Assembly (NCBI RefSeq): GCF_018130695.1
Contig: NZ_JAFCJX010000038.1
Span: forward strand, 16,883 to 80,882
Origin: Bradyrhizobium jicamae
Lineage (GTDB): Bacteria; Pseudomonadota; Alphaproteobacteria; Rhizobiales; Xanthobacteraceae
Length of the DNA stretch: 64,000 bases
Direction of reading: 5' to 3'
Each line of letters opens with the position of its first letter. Positions within the stretch are counted from its first letter, which is position 1. Made by a program: the position numbers and the translations under genes. Below are positions 42,972 through 50,860 of the stretch, piece by piece. The notes below the pieces were generated by a model. It did no database searches. It was not told where the DNA came from and saw only the letters and a program-made list of their open reading frames with translations.

Positions 42972-43889
42972 TCAATGGCGCGCCGCTGCCGTGGCGTCAA
43001 CCGCAACGCTGCCTTGCGCGATTTGCTGCGCGAGGTCGGCCACGCGCTCGACCGCCACGGCGTCGGGCGATGCGAGCCAGCTTGCCGTGAAGGTGACGGG
43101 TTGCAACTGGAAATCAGTCTCGAGCAGTTGCAGCCGTCCGTCGGCGATCTCGCTCTGGACGATCGAGGCGGGAATGACGGCAACGCCGAGGCCTTCCACC
43201 GTCATGTGGATCAGGGTCGCGAGCGATGCGCTGGCGTGCAGCCGGATCGGCGGCAGATCCGGGCGATCGAACACCGCGCGGACCGCCTCATAGGGCTTGG
43301 TCTTGCGCAGGAAGGTGATCATCGGGAATTTCGCGAGATCGTGCACCGTCAGGCGCTTGCCGCCGAGTCCCAGGGACGGGCTGGCCAGGAAATTGAGCTG
43401 GTGGTTGCACAGCAAGCGATTGTGCACGCCGGACATCGACAGCGGCCCGACCACGAAGGCGAGCTCGATCTCCTGCGCGAGCAGCTGCGCGCTCAGGTTC
43501 GGCGTGATGTCGACCTCGATCTCCAGCGACAGGTTCGGGTAGATCGCGTTCACGCTCTTGACGAGCTGCGGCAGCCAGGTGTGCACGATGGTCTCGGCGA
43601 CGCCGAGCCGCAGCACGCCGCGCATCGCGGAACGGTCGCCGACCGCGGTCATCATCTCGGCGCGCAGCCCGATCAGCTTCTCCGCATAGACCATCAGCTC
43701 GCGGCCGCTCGGCGTCGGCGAGGCGACGCGATGGTCGCGATGCAGCAGCTTGACCCCCATCTCGCGCTCGAGCTGGGCGATGCGCTGGGAGATCGCAGGC
43801 TGGGTCGTGTTGAGCCGCTGGGCGGCGCCGCGGAAGGTCCCGAGCTTCACAACCCAGAGGAAGGTCTCGATGGATTTGAAATCCAACAT
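42972..43889 (-). CDS. LysR-type transcription regulator
   Basis: A 305-residue LTTR. The N-terminal winged helix-turn-helix spans about 5-65: FLWVVKLGTFRGAAQRLNTTQPAISQRIAQLE. The C-terminal two-lobe effector domain starts near residue 90. It is the first gene of a minus-strand operon with the M20 hydrolase and 2-hydroxyacid dehydrogenase, and is divergent from the DUF1445 gene. A strong palindrome of LTTR type lies in the spacer. It probably activates both directions in response to the substrate of this cluster and represses itself. Confidence 0.93.
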   Translation of the reverse strand: MLDFKSIETFLWVVKLGTFRGAAQRLNTTQPAISQRIAQLEREMGVKLLHRDHRVASPTPSGRELMVYAEKLIGLRAEMMTAVGDRSAMRGVLRLGVAETIVHTWLPQLVKSVNAIYPNLSLEIEVDITPNLSAQLLAQEIELAFVVGPLSMSGVHNRLLCNHQLNFLASPSLGLGGKRLTVHDLAKFPMITFLRKTKPYEAVRAVFDRPDLPPIRLHASASLATLIHMTVEGLGVAVIPASIVQSEIADGRLQLLETDFQLQPVTFTASWLASPDAVAVERVADLAQQIAQGSVAVDATAAARH

Positions 43890-43924
43890 TGGAAGGATTT
43901 TTCCCTCAATAAAGAAAATTTATC

Positions 43925-43947
43925 AATCGTCATCAAAAATGACGATT
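43925..43947. promoter_or_regulatory. Perfect LysR-type operator palindrome
   Basis: AATCGTCAT (43925-43933) and ATGACGATT (43939-43947) are perfect 9-bp arms around CAAAA. It contains the T-N11-A arrangement (T at 43930, A at 43942) expected of an LTTR recognition box. It sits in the AT-rich 119-bp spacer between lysR and the DUF1445 gene, 36 bp from the lysR start. Binding by this LysR is inferred from position and symmetry. Confidence 0.75.
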
Positions 43948-44008
43948 AGACTTTATATCAGGCTTGCGTTTGGCTGTCTTCTGTCGAGAATGTGGGCAGG
44001 GGATTTCA

Positions 44009-44824
44009 ATGACTGTTTTTGCGGCAGTGCAGCGATCGACCGAACAAGCCTCGCTTCCGAGCCAGGAGGCGCGCCGCGCCTTCCGCAGCGGTGCGGCCGC
44101 GACCACCGCCGGCGTCGCCAACGGCTTCGTCCAGGGCAACCTCGCGATCCTGCCGGAAAAGCTCGCCGGCGATTTCCACCGCTTCTGCCAGCTCAATCCG
44201 AAGCCGTGCCCGATCATCGGCATGTCCGACGTCGGCAATCCCCGAATTCCCGCGCTCGGCCTCGATCTCGACATCCGCACCGACGTGCCGCGCTACCGCG
44301 TCTGGCATGACGGCGAAGTGACGGACGAGCCGACCGATATCATGAAGTACTGGCGCGACGATCTCGTCGCCTTCGTGCTCGGCTGCTCCTATTCATTCGA
44401 GGAAGCGCTGCTCGACGAAGGCCTGCCGATCCGTCACGTCGAGCAGAACCTGCGCGTGCCGATGTACCGCACCAACATTGCATGTAGCCCGTCCGGTCCG
44501 TTCGCCGGACCCATGGTCGTGTCGATGCGTCCGCTCAAGCCGGCGGACGCGATCCGCGCGGTGCAGATCACCTCGCGCTATCCGGCGGTGCACGGCGCGC
44601 CCGTGCATCTCGGCCATCCGCATTCGATCGGCATCAAGGACATTGCGAAGCCGGACTACGGCGATGCGGTGCCGGTCGCCGACGACGAGATCCCGGTGTT
44701 CTGGGCGTGTGGCGTAACGCCGCAAGCCGTGATCGCGAGCGCGAAGCTGCCGTTCGCGATCACGCATGCGCCGGGACTGATGCTGGTGACGGATTTGAAG
44801 AACAGGAACATGGCTGTGATTTAG
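44009..44824 (+). CDS. DUF1445 family putative hydro-lyase / D-glutamate cyclase-like protein
   Basis: A 271-residue DUF1445 protein. The N-terminal EARRAFRSGAAATTAGVANGFVQGNLAILP, FCQLNPKPCPIIG and the central DIMKYWRDDLVAFVLGCSYSFEEALL are family hallmarks; ITHAPG near the C-terminus is also conserved. Members are annotated as putative hydro-lyases, and a eukaryotic relative is a D-glutamate cyclase; the true bacterial reaction is unsettled. The ATG at 44009 has AGGGGA upstream. It is divergent from lysR and 83 bp upstream of the ABC transporter genes, so it is likely part of the same substrate regulon. Confidence 0.88.
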   Translation: MTVFAAVQRSTEQASLPSQEARRAFRSGAAATTAGVANGFVQGNLAILPEKLAGDFHRFCQLNPKPCPIIGMSDVGNPRIPALGLDLDIRTDVPRYRVWHDGEVTDEPTDIMKYWRDDLVAFVLGCSYSFEEALLDEGLPIRHVEQNLRVPMYRTNIACSPSGPFAGPMVVSMRPLKPADAIRAVQITSRYPAVHGAPVHLGHPHSIGIKDIAKPDYGDAVPVADDEIPVFWACGVTPQAVIASAKLPFAITHAPGLMLVTDLKNRNMAVI

Positions 44825-44907
44825 TGCAGCACTTGCCGTTTCTTCGGGCTTTACCGCGTACAACATTCACTCCATCGATAGCCGCAATTTTTAAAGAGGG
44901 GACTGAG

Positions 44908-46152
44908 ATGACGATGAACCGCCGTGAACTGCTGCTGGGTGCAACGGCCGCTGCCGCGCTGATGCCGATTGCGGCGCGCGCGCAAACCTCAGAAGTCGTC
45001 ATCGGCGCAACCTATCCGTTGTCGGGCTCCGGCGCGCAGGTGGGTGTCGACGCGCAGCGCGCGTTCGAGACCGCGATCGACATCATCAACAACGACCAGG
45101 ACTTCGATCTTCCGCTGGCCAAGGGCGTCGGTCTGCCGGGCCTCGGCGGCGCCAAGATCCGTATCGTCTATGCCGACACCCAGGGCGACCCGCAAAAGGG
45201 GCGCGCCGAAGCCGAGCGCCTGATCACCCAGGAAAAGGTCTGCGCCATCCTCGGTTCCTATCAAAGCGCGGTCGCCGTCACGATCAGCCAGATCTGCGAA
45301 CGCTACCAGACGCCGTTCATCTCGGCGGACAACTCCTCGCCGAGCCTGCATCGCCGCGGCCTGAAGTATTATTTCCGTGCCTCGCCGCATGACGAGATGT
45401 TCTCGGCCGGGATGTTCGACTTTCTCGATGCGATGAAGAAGAAGGGCGCCAAGGCCAATACGCTGGCGCTGTTCCACGAAGACACGATCTTCGGCACCGA
45501 CTCCGCCAACGCGCAGACCAAGCTCGCCAACGAGCGCGGCTACAAGATCGTCGCCGACATCAAGTACCGCGCCAACTCGCCGTCGCTGTCGGCCGAGGTG
45601 CAGCAGCTCAAGGCCGCCAACGCCGATGTGCTGATGCCCTCGAGCTACACCACCGACGGCATCCTGCTGGTCAAGACCATGGCCGAGCTCGGCTACAAGC
45701 CGAATGCCATCGTGGCGCAGGCGGCCGGCTTCTCCGAGAAGGCGCTCTATGACGCGGTGGGCGACAAGCTCGAGGGTGCGATCACCCGCGGCAGCTTCTC
45801 GCTCGATCTCGCCGCCAAGCGGCCGATGGTCGGCAAGATCAACGATCTGTTCAAGGCGAAGTCGGGCAAGGACCTCAACGACAACACGTCGCGGCAGTTC
45901 ATGGCCATGATCATCATGGCCGACGCCATCAACCGCGCCAAATCCACCGACGGCGAGAAGATCCGCGACGCGCTGGCCGCGACCGAGATGCCGGGCGAGC
46001 AGACCATCATGCCCTGGAAGCGCGTCAAGTTCGACGAGATGGGCCAGAACAACGACGCCGATCCGGTGCTGCTGCAATATGTCGGCGGCAAGTTCGTCAC
46101 CATCTTCCCGACGCAGGCGGCCGTTGCCGACGCGATCTGGCCGATGAAGTAA
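44908..46152 (+). CDS. Branched-chain-type ABC transporter substrate-binding protein
   Basis: A 414-residue type-I periplasmic binding protein of the Leu/Ile/Val (LivK/amide) family. The N-terminus NRRELLLGATAAAALMPIAARAQ is a twin-arginine-type signal peptide. The mature start EVVIGATYPLSGSGAQVGVDAQR and the two-domain fold with ILGSYQSAVA are typical. It binds an amino acid, urea, amide or aromatic acid outside the membrane. It is the first gene of the livHMGF-type set; a repeat separates it from livH. The start at 44908 follows GAGGGGAC. Confidence 0.92.
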   Translation: MTMNRRELLLGATAAAALMPIAARAQTSEVVIGATYPLSGSGAQVGVDAQRAFETAIDIINNDQDFDLPLAKGVGLPGLGGAKIRIVYADTQGDPQKGRAEAERLITQEKVCAILGSYQSAVAVTISQICERYQTPFISADNSSPSLHRRGLKYYFRASPHDEMFSAGMFDFLDAMKKKGAKANTLALFHEDTIFGTDSANAQTKLANERGYKIVADIKYRANSPSLSAEVQQLKAANADVLMPSSYTTDGILLVKTMAELGYKPNAIVAQAAGFSEKALYDAVGDKLEGAITRGSFSLDLAAKRPMVGKINDLFKAKSGKDLNDNTSRQFMAMIIMADAINRAKSTDGEKIRDALAATEMPGEQTIMPWKRVKFDEMGQNNDADPVLLQYVGGKFVTIFPTQAAVADAIWPMK

Positions 46153-46170
46153 GCGCGATCGGGTTGCCAG

Positions 46171-46260
46171 AGCGCTTTCGAGCGAAGTGGGGACCGGTTC
46201 GCGTGAAGAAAACGCGTCATGACAGGAGTCCAGAGCCCCGTTCCGATTCAATCGGAACGG
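46171..46260. repeat. Family F repeat, copy 2, plus perfect hairpin
   Basis: The part 46171-46219 (AGCGCTTTCGAGCGAAGTGG to AAAACGCGTCA) is the reverse complement of 15970-16022. It is followed by CCGTTCCGATT (46238-46248)/AATCGGAACGG (46250-46260), an 11-bp stem with one central base. It lies between the binding protein and the permease gene and may reduce read-through to the permeases. Confidence 0.82.
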
Positions 46261-46288
46261 ACCAGGCTCTAGCGGGGGACGAAGCAAC

Positions 46289-47167
46289 GTGACAGCTGAA
46301 ACCATTATCCAGAGTCTTGCGAGCGGCCTCCTGATGGGGCTGCTCTACGGACTGATCGCCGTTGGCCTGGCGTTGATCTTCGGCCTGATGGACGTCGTCA
46401 ACTTCGCCCATGGCGAGTTCCTGATGCTCGCGATGTACGTGACGTTCTTCCTGTTCACGTTCTTCGCGATCGATCCGCTGCTGTCGGCGCCACTGGCCGC
46501 CGCTGCCCTGTTCGTTCTGGGGGCGGCGGTCTATCTCGTGATCGTGCGGTTTGCGATGCGCGCCAAGGCCAATGTCGGCATGGTGCAGATCTTCGCGACC
46601 TTCGGCCTTGCGATCGTGATGCGGGGCCTGGCGCAGCTGTTCTTCACGGCCGACTATCGCAGCGTCCCCAATTCATGGCTCGGCGGCAAAACGGTGTCGG
46701 TCGCCGGCATCTACCTGCCGCAGCCGCAGCTGTTCGGCGCGCTGGTTGCGATCGCCGCGTTCGGCGGGCTCTACCTCTTCATCAATCGCACCGATTTCGG
46801 CCGCGCGCTGGAAGCGACCCGCGAGGATCCCGGCGCGGTGGCGCTGGTCGGCATCGACAAGAACCGCGTGTTCGCGCTCGGCTGGGGCCTTGGCGGCGCG
46901 CTGGTCGGGCTTGCCGGCGCGATCATGGCGACCTTCTTCTACATCTATCCCGACGTCGGCGCGTCCTTTGCGCTGATCGCCTATGTCACGGTGGCGCTCG
47001 GCGGCTTCGGCAGCGTGTTCGGCGCCTTTGCCGGCGGCATCGTCGTCGGCCTGGTCGAAGCCACCACCGCGTTGATCCTGCCGCCATCGTTGAAGTCGGT
47101 CGGCATCTACGCGGTCTATCTGCTCGTCGTGTTCATCCGGCCGCGTGGCCTGTTCGGGTCGATGTGA
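46289..47167 (+). CDS. Branched-chain-type ABC transporter permease (LivH family)
   Basis: A 292-residue permease with about eight membrane helices. The N-terminal LLYGLIAVGLALIFGLMDVVNFAHGEFLML is the LivH signature. EATREDPGAVALVGIDKNRVFALGWGLGGALVGLAGA is the coupling segment near residues 183-215. The start is a GTG at 46289 with GGGGGAC upstream. Its stop overlaps the next ATG by 1 base (TGATG). It pairs with the LivM-type permease to form the pore. Confidence 0.93.
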   Translation: MTAETIIQSLASGLLMGLLYGLIAVGLALIFGLMDVVNFAHGEFLMLAMYVTFFLFTFFAIDPLLSAPLAAAALFVLGAAVYLVIVRFAMRAKANVGMVQIFATFGLAIVMRGLAQLFFTADYRSVPNSWLGGKTVSVAGIYLPQPQLFGALVAIAAFGGLYLFINRTDFGRALEATREDPGAVALVGIDKNRVFALGWGLGGALVGLAGAIMATFFYIYPDVGASFALIAYVTVALGGFGSVFGAFAGGIVVGLVEATTALILPPSLKSVGIYAVYLLVVFIRPRGLFGSM

Positions 47168-48144
47168 TGGACCAGCAATTCGTCGAGCGGCGCCGCCGCG
47201 AACTCATCACCGCCGCCGGCCTCGCCGCCGTTGCCGCCGTCGTGCCGCTGTTCGTCAAGGACGTCTACGTCCAGAACATCATGGTGCTGACGCTGATGTA
47301 CGCGGCGTTGTCGCAGAGCTGGAACATCCTGTCGGGCTATTGCGGACAGATCTCGCTCGGACACGCGCTGTATTTCGGGCTCGGTGCCTACACCACCGCG
47401 CTGCTGTTCACCAAGTTCGGCGTGCTGCCGTGGTTCGGCATGATCGCGGGCGGACTGATCTCGGCCGCAATCGCCATGGCGCTGGGCTATCCCTGCTTCC
47501 GCCTCGGCGGCCACTATTTTGCGATCGCCACCATCGTGATCGCCGAGATCGGATTGCTGCTGATCCAGAACTGGGATTGGGCGGGCGCGGCGCTCGGCAT
47601 CGACATTCCCGTGCGCGGCGACAGCTGGCTGAAATTCCAGTTCACGCGCTCGAAACTGCCATACTTCTACTTCGCGCTGGTGCTCGCCGCCGTCGCCTGG
47701 TTCGTCACCTGGTGGCTGGAAGATTCCAAATGGGGCTATTGGTGGCGCGCGGTGAAGGACAATCCGCAGGCGGCCGAGAGCCTGGGCGTCGACGTGTTCA
47801 ACTCAAAGATGGGTGCGGCGGCGGTCTCCGCCTTCCTGGTCGCAGTCGGCGGCAGCTTCTATGCGCAGTTCGTCTCCTATATCGATCCCAGTAGCGTCAT
47901 GGGCTTTCAGTTCTCGCTCCTGATGGCACTGCCTGCGGTGCTCGGCGGCATCGGCACGCTGTGGGGGCCGTTGCTCGGCGCCGTCATCCTGATCCCGATC
48001 ACCGAGCTGACGCGTTCCTATATCGGCGGCTCCGGCCGCGGCGTCGACCTGATCGTCTACGGCACGCTGATCGTCCTGATCGCGCTGGCGCGGCCGCAGG
48101 GCCTGATCGGCCTGTTCTCGCGCCGCAAGGAGGCTGCGCGATGA
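47167..48144 (+). CDS. Branched-chain-type ABC transporter permease (LivM family)
   Basis: A 325-residue permease with about nine hydrophobic segments. The signature SQSWNILSGYCGQISLGHALYFGLGAYTTALL and the WRAVKDNPQAAESLGVDVFNSKMGA coupling loop are LivM features. It overlaps livH by one base and is followed by the ATPase gene with a 4-bp overlap. An earlier frame running through livH is not coding. It should form the translocation pore with the LivH-type subunit; which substrate passes is unknown. Confidence 0.93.
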   Translation: MDQQFVERRRRELITAAGLAAVAAVVPLFVKDVYVQNIMVLTLMYAALSQSWNILSGYCGQISLGHALYFGLGAYTTALLFTKFGVLPWFGMIAGGLISAAIAMALGYPCFRLGGHYFAIATIVIAEIGLLLIQNWDWAGAALGIDIPVRGDSWLKFQFTRSKLPYFYFALVLAAVAWFVTWWLEDSKWGYWWRAVKDNPQAAESLGVDVFNSKMGAAAVSAFLVAVGGSFYAQFVSYIDPSSVMGFQFSLLMALPAVLGGIGTLWGPLLGAVILIPITELTRSYIGGSGRGVDLIVYGTLIVLIALARPQGLIGLFSRRKEAAR

Positions 48145-48872
48145 CGGCGCTGCTTGAAACGCGTGGCGTCTGGCAGCGCTTCGGCGGCCTGGTCGCCAAC
48201 AGCGACGTCTCGATCTCGGTCGGGCGCGGCGAAATCGTCGGCCTGATCGGACCGAACGGCGCCGGCAAGTCGACGCTGTTCAACCTGATCGCCGGCGTGC
48301 TGCCGCCGACGCAGGGCTCGATCATCTTCGACGGCGAGGATGTCACGAAATTGCCGGCGGCCGAGCGCTGCCAGCGCGGGGTGGGGCGCACCTTCCAGGT
48401 GGTCAAGAGCTTCGAGACCATGAGCGTGATCGACAACGTCATCGTCGGCGCGCTGGTGCGCAATACGGTGATGCGCGAGGCGCGGCGCAAGGCGCACGAG
48501 GTGCTGGACTTCACCGGCCTCGCCGCCCGCGCCGACGTGCTGGCGAGCGATCTCGTTCCCGCCGAAAAGCGCCGCCTCGAAGTCGCGCGGGCGCTTGCGA
48601 CCGAACCGAAGCTGCTGCTGCTCGACGAGGTGCTCACCGGCCTGACGCCGACCGAGGCGCAGACCGGCGTCGAGCTGGTGCGCAAGGTGCGCGAGACCGG
48701 CGTCACCGTGCTGATGGTCGAGCATGTCATGGAGATCGTGATGCCGCTGGTCGATCGTGCCATCGTGCTCGACCTCGGCAAGGTGCTGGTCGAAGGCAAG
48801 CCGAACGACGTCGTGCGCGATCCCAAGGTGATCACGGCATATCTGGGAGATCGTCATGCTCAGCGTGCATGA
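48141..48872 (+). CDS. Branched-chain-type ABC transporter ATPase (LivG family), divergent signature
   Basis: A 243-residue ATPase. Walker A is GPNGAGKS, the Q-loop region has VGRTFQVVKSF, and Walker B is LLLLDEVLTGL. The signature normally read as LSGGQ or LSYGQ is replaced by LVPAEKRRLEVARAL, with no SGG. A His-loop (MVEHVMEIV) is present. Variants with a degraded signature occur in the LivG branch. It overlaps livM by 4 bp and the LivF-type gene by 17 bp. Full activity probably needs the canonical partner, the LivF-type ATPase. Confidence 0.92.
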   Translation: MTALLETRGVWQRFGGLVANSDVSISVGRGEIVGLIGPNGAGKSTLFNLIAGVLPPTQGSIIFDGEDVTKLPAAERCQRGVGRTFQVVKSFETMSVIDNVIVGALVRNTVMREARRKAHEVLDFTGLAARADVLASDLVPAEKRRLEVARALATEPKLLLLDEVLTGLTPTEAQTGVELVRKVRETGVTVLMVEHVMEIVMPLVDRAIVLDLGKVLVEGKPNDVVRDPKVITAYLGDRHAQRA

Positions 48873-49560
48873 AGTCACGACCGCCTATCAGGGCCTGGTC
48901 GCGATCTCCGCCGTGTCGATCGAAGTCGCCAAGGGCGAGATCGTCTGCGTCGCCGGCGCCAACGGCGCGGGCAAGTCGACGCTGCTCAAATCGATCGCCG
49001 GCGCCGAGCGGCCGCGCTCGGGCACCGTGACGTTCGACGGCAACCGCATCGACGGCAAGCCGCAGCACATCATCACTGCGGGCGGCATCGCTTATGTGCC
49101 GGAGAACCGCCGGCTGTTCCCGCGCCTGTCGGTGCGGGACAATTTGCGGCTCGGCAGCTACCTCTACCGCGGCACGCCGGATCGCGAGCAGCCGCTGGAA
49201 CTGGTCTTCAAGCTGTTCCCGCGGCTCTCCGAGCGGCTCGAGCAGCGCGCCGAGACGCTGTCCGGCGGCGAGCAGCAGATGCTCGCAATCGGCCGTGCGT
49301 TGATGACCCGGCCGCGGCTTCTGATGCTGGACGAACCGTCGCAGGGCATCATGCCCAAGCTGGTCGACGAGATCTTCCAGGCGGTGAAGCGCATCCGCGA
49401 CGCCGGCATGACGGTGCTGATCGTCGAGCAGCGCATGTCCGAGTGCCTCGAAATCGCCGACCGCGCCTACATCCTGCAAACCGGCCGCGTGCTGATGCAG
49501 GGCTCGGCCTCGGAGATGATGACCAACCCGGACGTGCGGAAGGCGTATCTCGGATTGTAG
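48856..49560 (+). CDS. Branched-chain-type ABC transporter ATPase (LivF family)
   Basis: A 234-residue ATPase with Walker A (GANGAGKS), a complete signature (LSGGEQQMLAIGRAL), Walker B (LLMLDEPSQGI) and the H-loop position occupied by Gln (VEQRM). The LivF motif YVPENRRLFPRLSVRDNL is present. It overlaps the LivG-type gene by 17 bp and ends the five-gene importer. Because the LivG partner has a poor signature, the two composite ATP sites are probably unequal, one canonical and one degenerate. Confidence 0.93.
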   Translation: MLSVHEVTTAYQGLVAISAVSIEVAKGEIVCVAGANGAGKSTLLKSIAGAERPRSGTVTFDGNRIDGKPQHIITAGGIAYVPENRRLFPRLSVRDNLRLGSYLYRGTPDREQPLELVFKLFPRLSERLEQRAETLSGGEQQMLAIGRALMTRPRLLMLDEPSQGIMPKLVDEIFQAVKRIRDAGMTVLIVEQRMSECLEIADRAYILQTGRVLMQGSASEMMTNPDVRKAYLGL

Positions 49561-49576
49561 CCGCTCGCTACGATTT

Positions 49577-49960
49577 CTATCCTTGCTTCTTGTTCCGGTT
49601 CTTGCTTGCGCCGCGCAGCGGTGGCGCGGGTTGCCCGAAGCCATTCATCTGGATGCAGGCCAGCAGGTCGACATAGCTGTCGATACCGCCGGAGGAGGCC
49701 TCGGTGGTGCATTGGCTGCGAATTGCCTCCGGCGTTGTCGGCCAGACGGGTCCGAGCTGTTGCTGTGCGGTTTGCTCGTCGCGCATGCAGGCCTCGTAGG
49801 ACTGCGGCTCGGTCAGCGACTTGTCGATCTCCTGCGTTGCCTTGCAGTTGGCTTCGACCTTGAGATCAGGGACGCCGCCACGCGTCTGCGCGCTTGCGGA
49901 CATCGGCAGGGCAATAAAGCAGGCGGCAGAGAGGAGGGCGCAGGATACCTTGAAATCCAT
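49577..49960 (-). CDS. Hypothetical exported protein
   Basis: A 127-residue protein with a signal peptide (residues about 1-25, ASAQT cleavage region). A GGGAGA ribosome site precedes the ATG at 49960; the longer frame to 50002 lacks one. The mature part has four Cys (NCKAT, EACMRD, SQCTTE, LACIQM), which could form two disulfides in the periplasm, and a basic tail (RGASKNRNKKQG). I recognise no named family. It is convergent with livF, 16 bp from its stop. Confidence 0.72.
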   Translation of the reverse strand: MDFKVSCALLSAACFIALPMSASAQTRGGVPDLKVEANCKATQEIDKSLTEPQSYEACMRDEQTAQQQLGPVWPTTPEAIRSQCTTEASSGGIDSYVDLLACIQMNGFGQPAPPLRGASKNRNKKQG

Positions 49961-50063
49961 GACAATTCTCCCGGCGATCGATGAAACAACTCCTTCAGTC
50001 AATTACAGGGGATCATGTGCTCGCGATCCCGGCGATGCAAATCATTTTCGGCGGTGGGACGGC

Positions 50064-50726
50064 TCAGTGCTCGTGCCCGTGCTCCGGCAGCTTCAGTCCG
50101 AACGTCTCCGTCAAATCCTTCACCTGCTCCGGCGACAGATATCTTGGGTTCAGCCCGCGCAGCAGCAGATAGAGCTTTGCCGTCTCCTCGAGCTCCTCGG
50201 TGGCGAACACCGCGGCTTCCAGCGTGTCGCCGGAGACGACCGGGCCGTGATTGGCGAGCAGCACGGACGAGTATTTGCCGGCCAGCCCCTTGATGGCGTC
50301 GGCCACGGCGGGATCGCCGGGGCGATAATAGGGCACCAGCGCGGTCTGGCCGCATTTCATGACATAATAGGCCGTCATCGGCGGCAGCGCGGCGCGCGGG
50401 TCGATCTCGGGCAGCATCGACAGCGCCACCGAATGGGTCGAGTGCAGATGCACGACCGCGCGCGCGGCGTTGCGGGTCTGGTACAGCGCAGTGTGCAGCG
50501 GCACTTCCTTGGTCGGCGCGTCGCCGGAGACGAGCTTTCCGTCGGCATCGAGCCGCGACATTTTTGCAGGATCGAGGAAGCCGAGCGAGGCATTGGTCGG
50601 CGTCACCAGCCAGCCGCCATCGTCGAGCCGCACGCTGATATTGCCGGAGGAGCCCGGCGTCAGCCCGCGTTCGAACAGCGAGCGGCCGAGCCGGCAGATC
50701 TCCTCACGCAGCTTGGTCTCGCTCAT
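50064..50726 (-). CDS. otnC: 3-oxo-tetronate 4-phosphate decarboxylase-like class II aldolase (OtnC)
   Basis: A 220-residue class II aldolase/adducin family protein. The metal-binding histidines are in HLHSTHS and ANHGPV; TPGSSGNISVRLDDGGWLVTPT is the phosphate-binding region. In OtnC the reaction is decarboxylation of 3-oxo-tetronate 4-phosphate to dihydroxyacetone phosphate. Context identifies it: divergent ltnD-otnI-otnK genes supply the other steps. I chose the ATG at 50726, with AAGGAG 7 bp upstream, over the long frame to 50840. Confidence 0.88.
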   Translation of the reverse strand: MSETKLREEICRLGRSLFERGLTPGSSGNISVRLDDGGWLVTPTNASLGFLDPAKMSRLDADGKLVSGDAPTKEVPLHTALYQTRNAARAVVHLHSTHSVALSMLPEIDPRAALPPMTAYYVMKCGQTALVPYYRPGDPAVADAIKGLAGKYSSVLLANHGPVVSGDTLEAAVFATEELEETAKLYLLLRGLNPRYLSPEQVKDLTETFGLKLPEHGHEH

Positions 50727-50790
50727 GTCGTTGGCTCCTTTTCCGGGCTGCTTTGGCGGCTCCGGAAGGAATTGCATTTTGCCTTGTCTC

Positions 50791-50837
50791 ACGCTTTGGC
50801 AGCGCGGCCAAGCCGTGTTAGGCAAGCACCAAAGCGT
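50791..50837. promoter_or_regulatory. Inverted repeat in the otnC-ltnD divergent promoter region
   Basis: ACGCTTTGG (50791-50799) and CCAAAGCGT (50829-50837) are perfect 9-bp inverted arms 29 bp apart. They lie in the 134-bp spacer between divergent otnC and ltnD. Such wide dyads can be paired half-sites for a regulator that acts by looping or cooperative binding. No regulator gene lies in the cluster, so any trans factor is elsewhere. Confidence 0.5.
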
Positions 50838-50860
50838 CAAACAAGTCGAGGGATCGCCGC

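Noticed and set aside
48141..48872. LivG-type gene as a pseudogene because of the poor signature
   Set aside because: Walker A, Walker B and the His-loop are intact, overlaps with neighbours are kept, and similar signature variants occur in this family.
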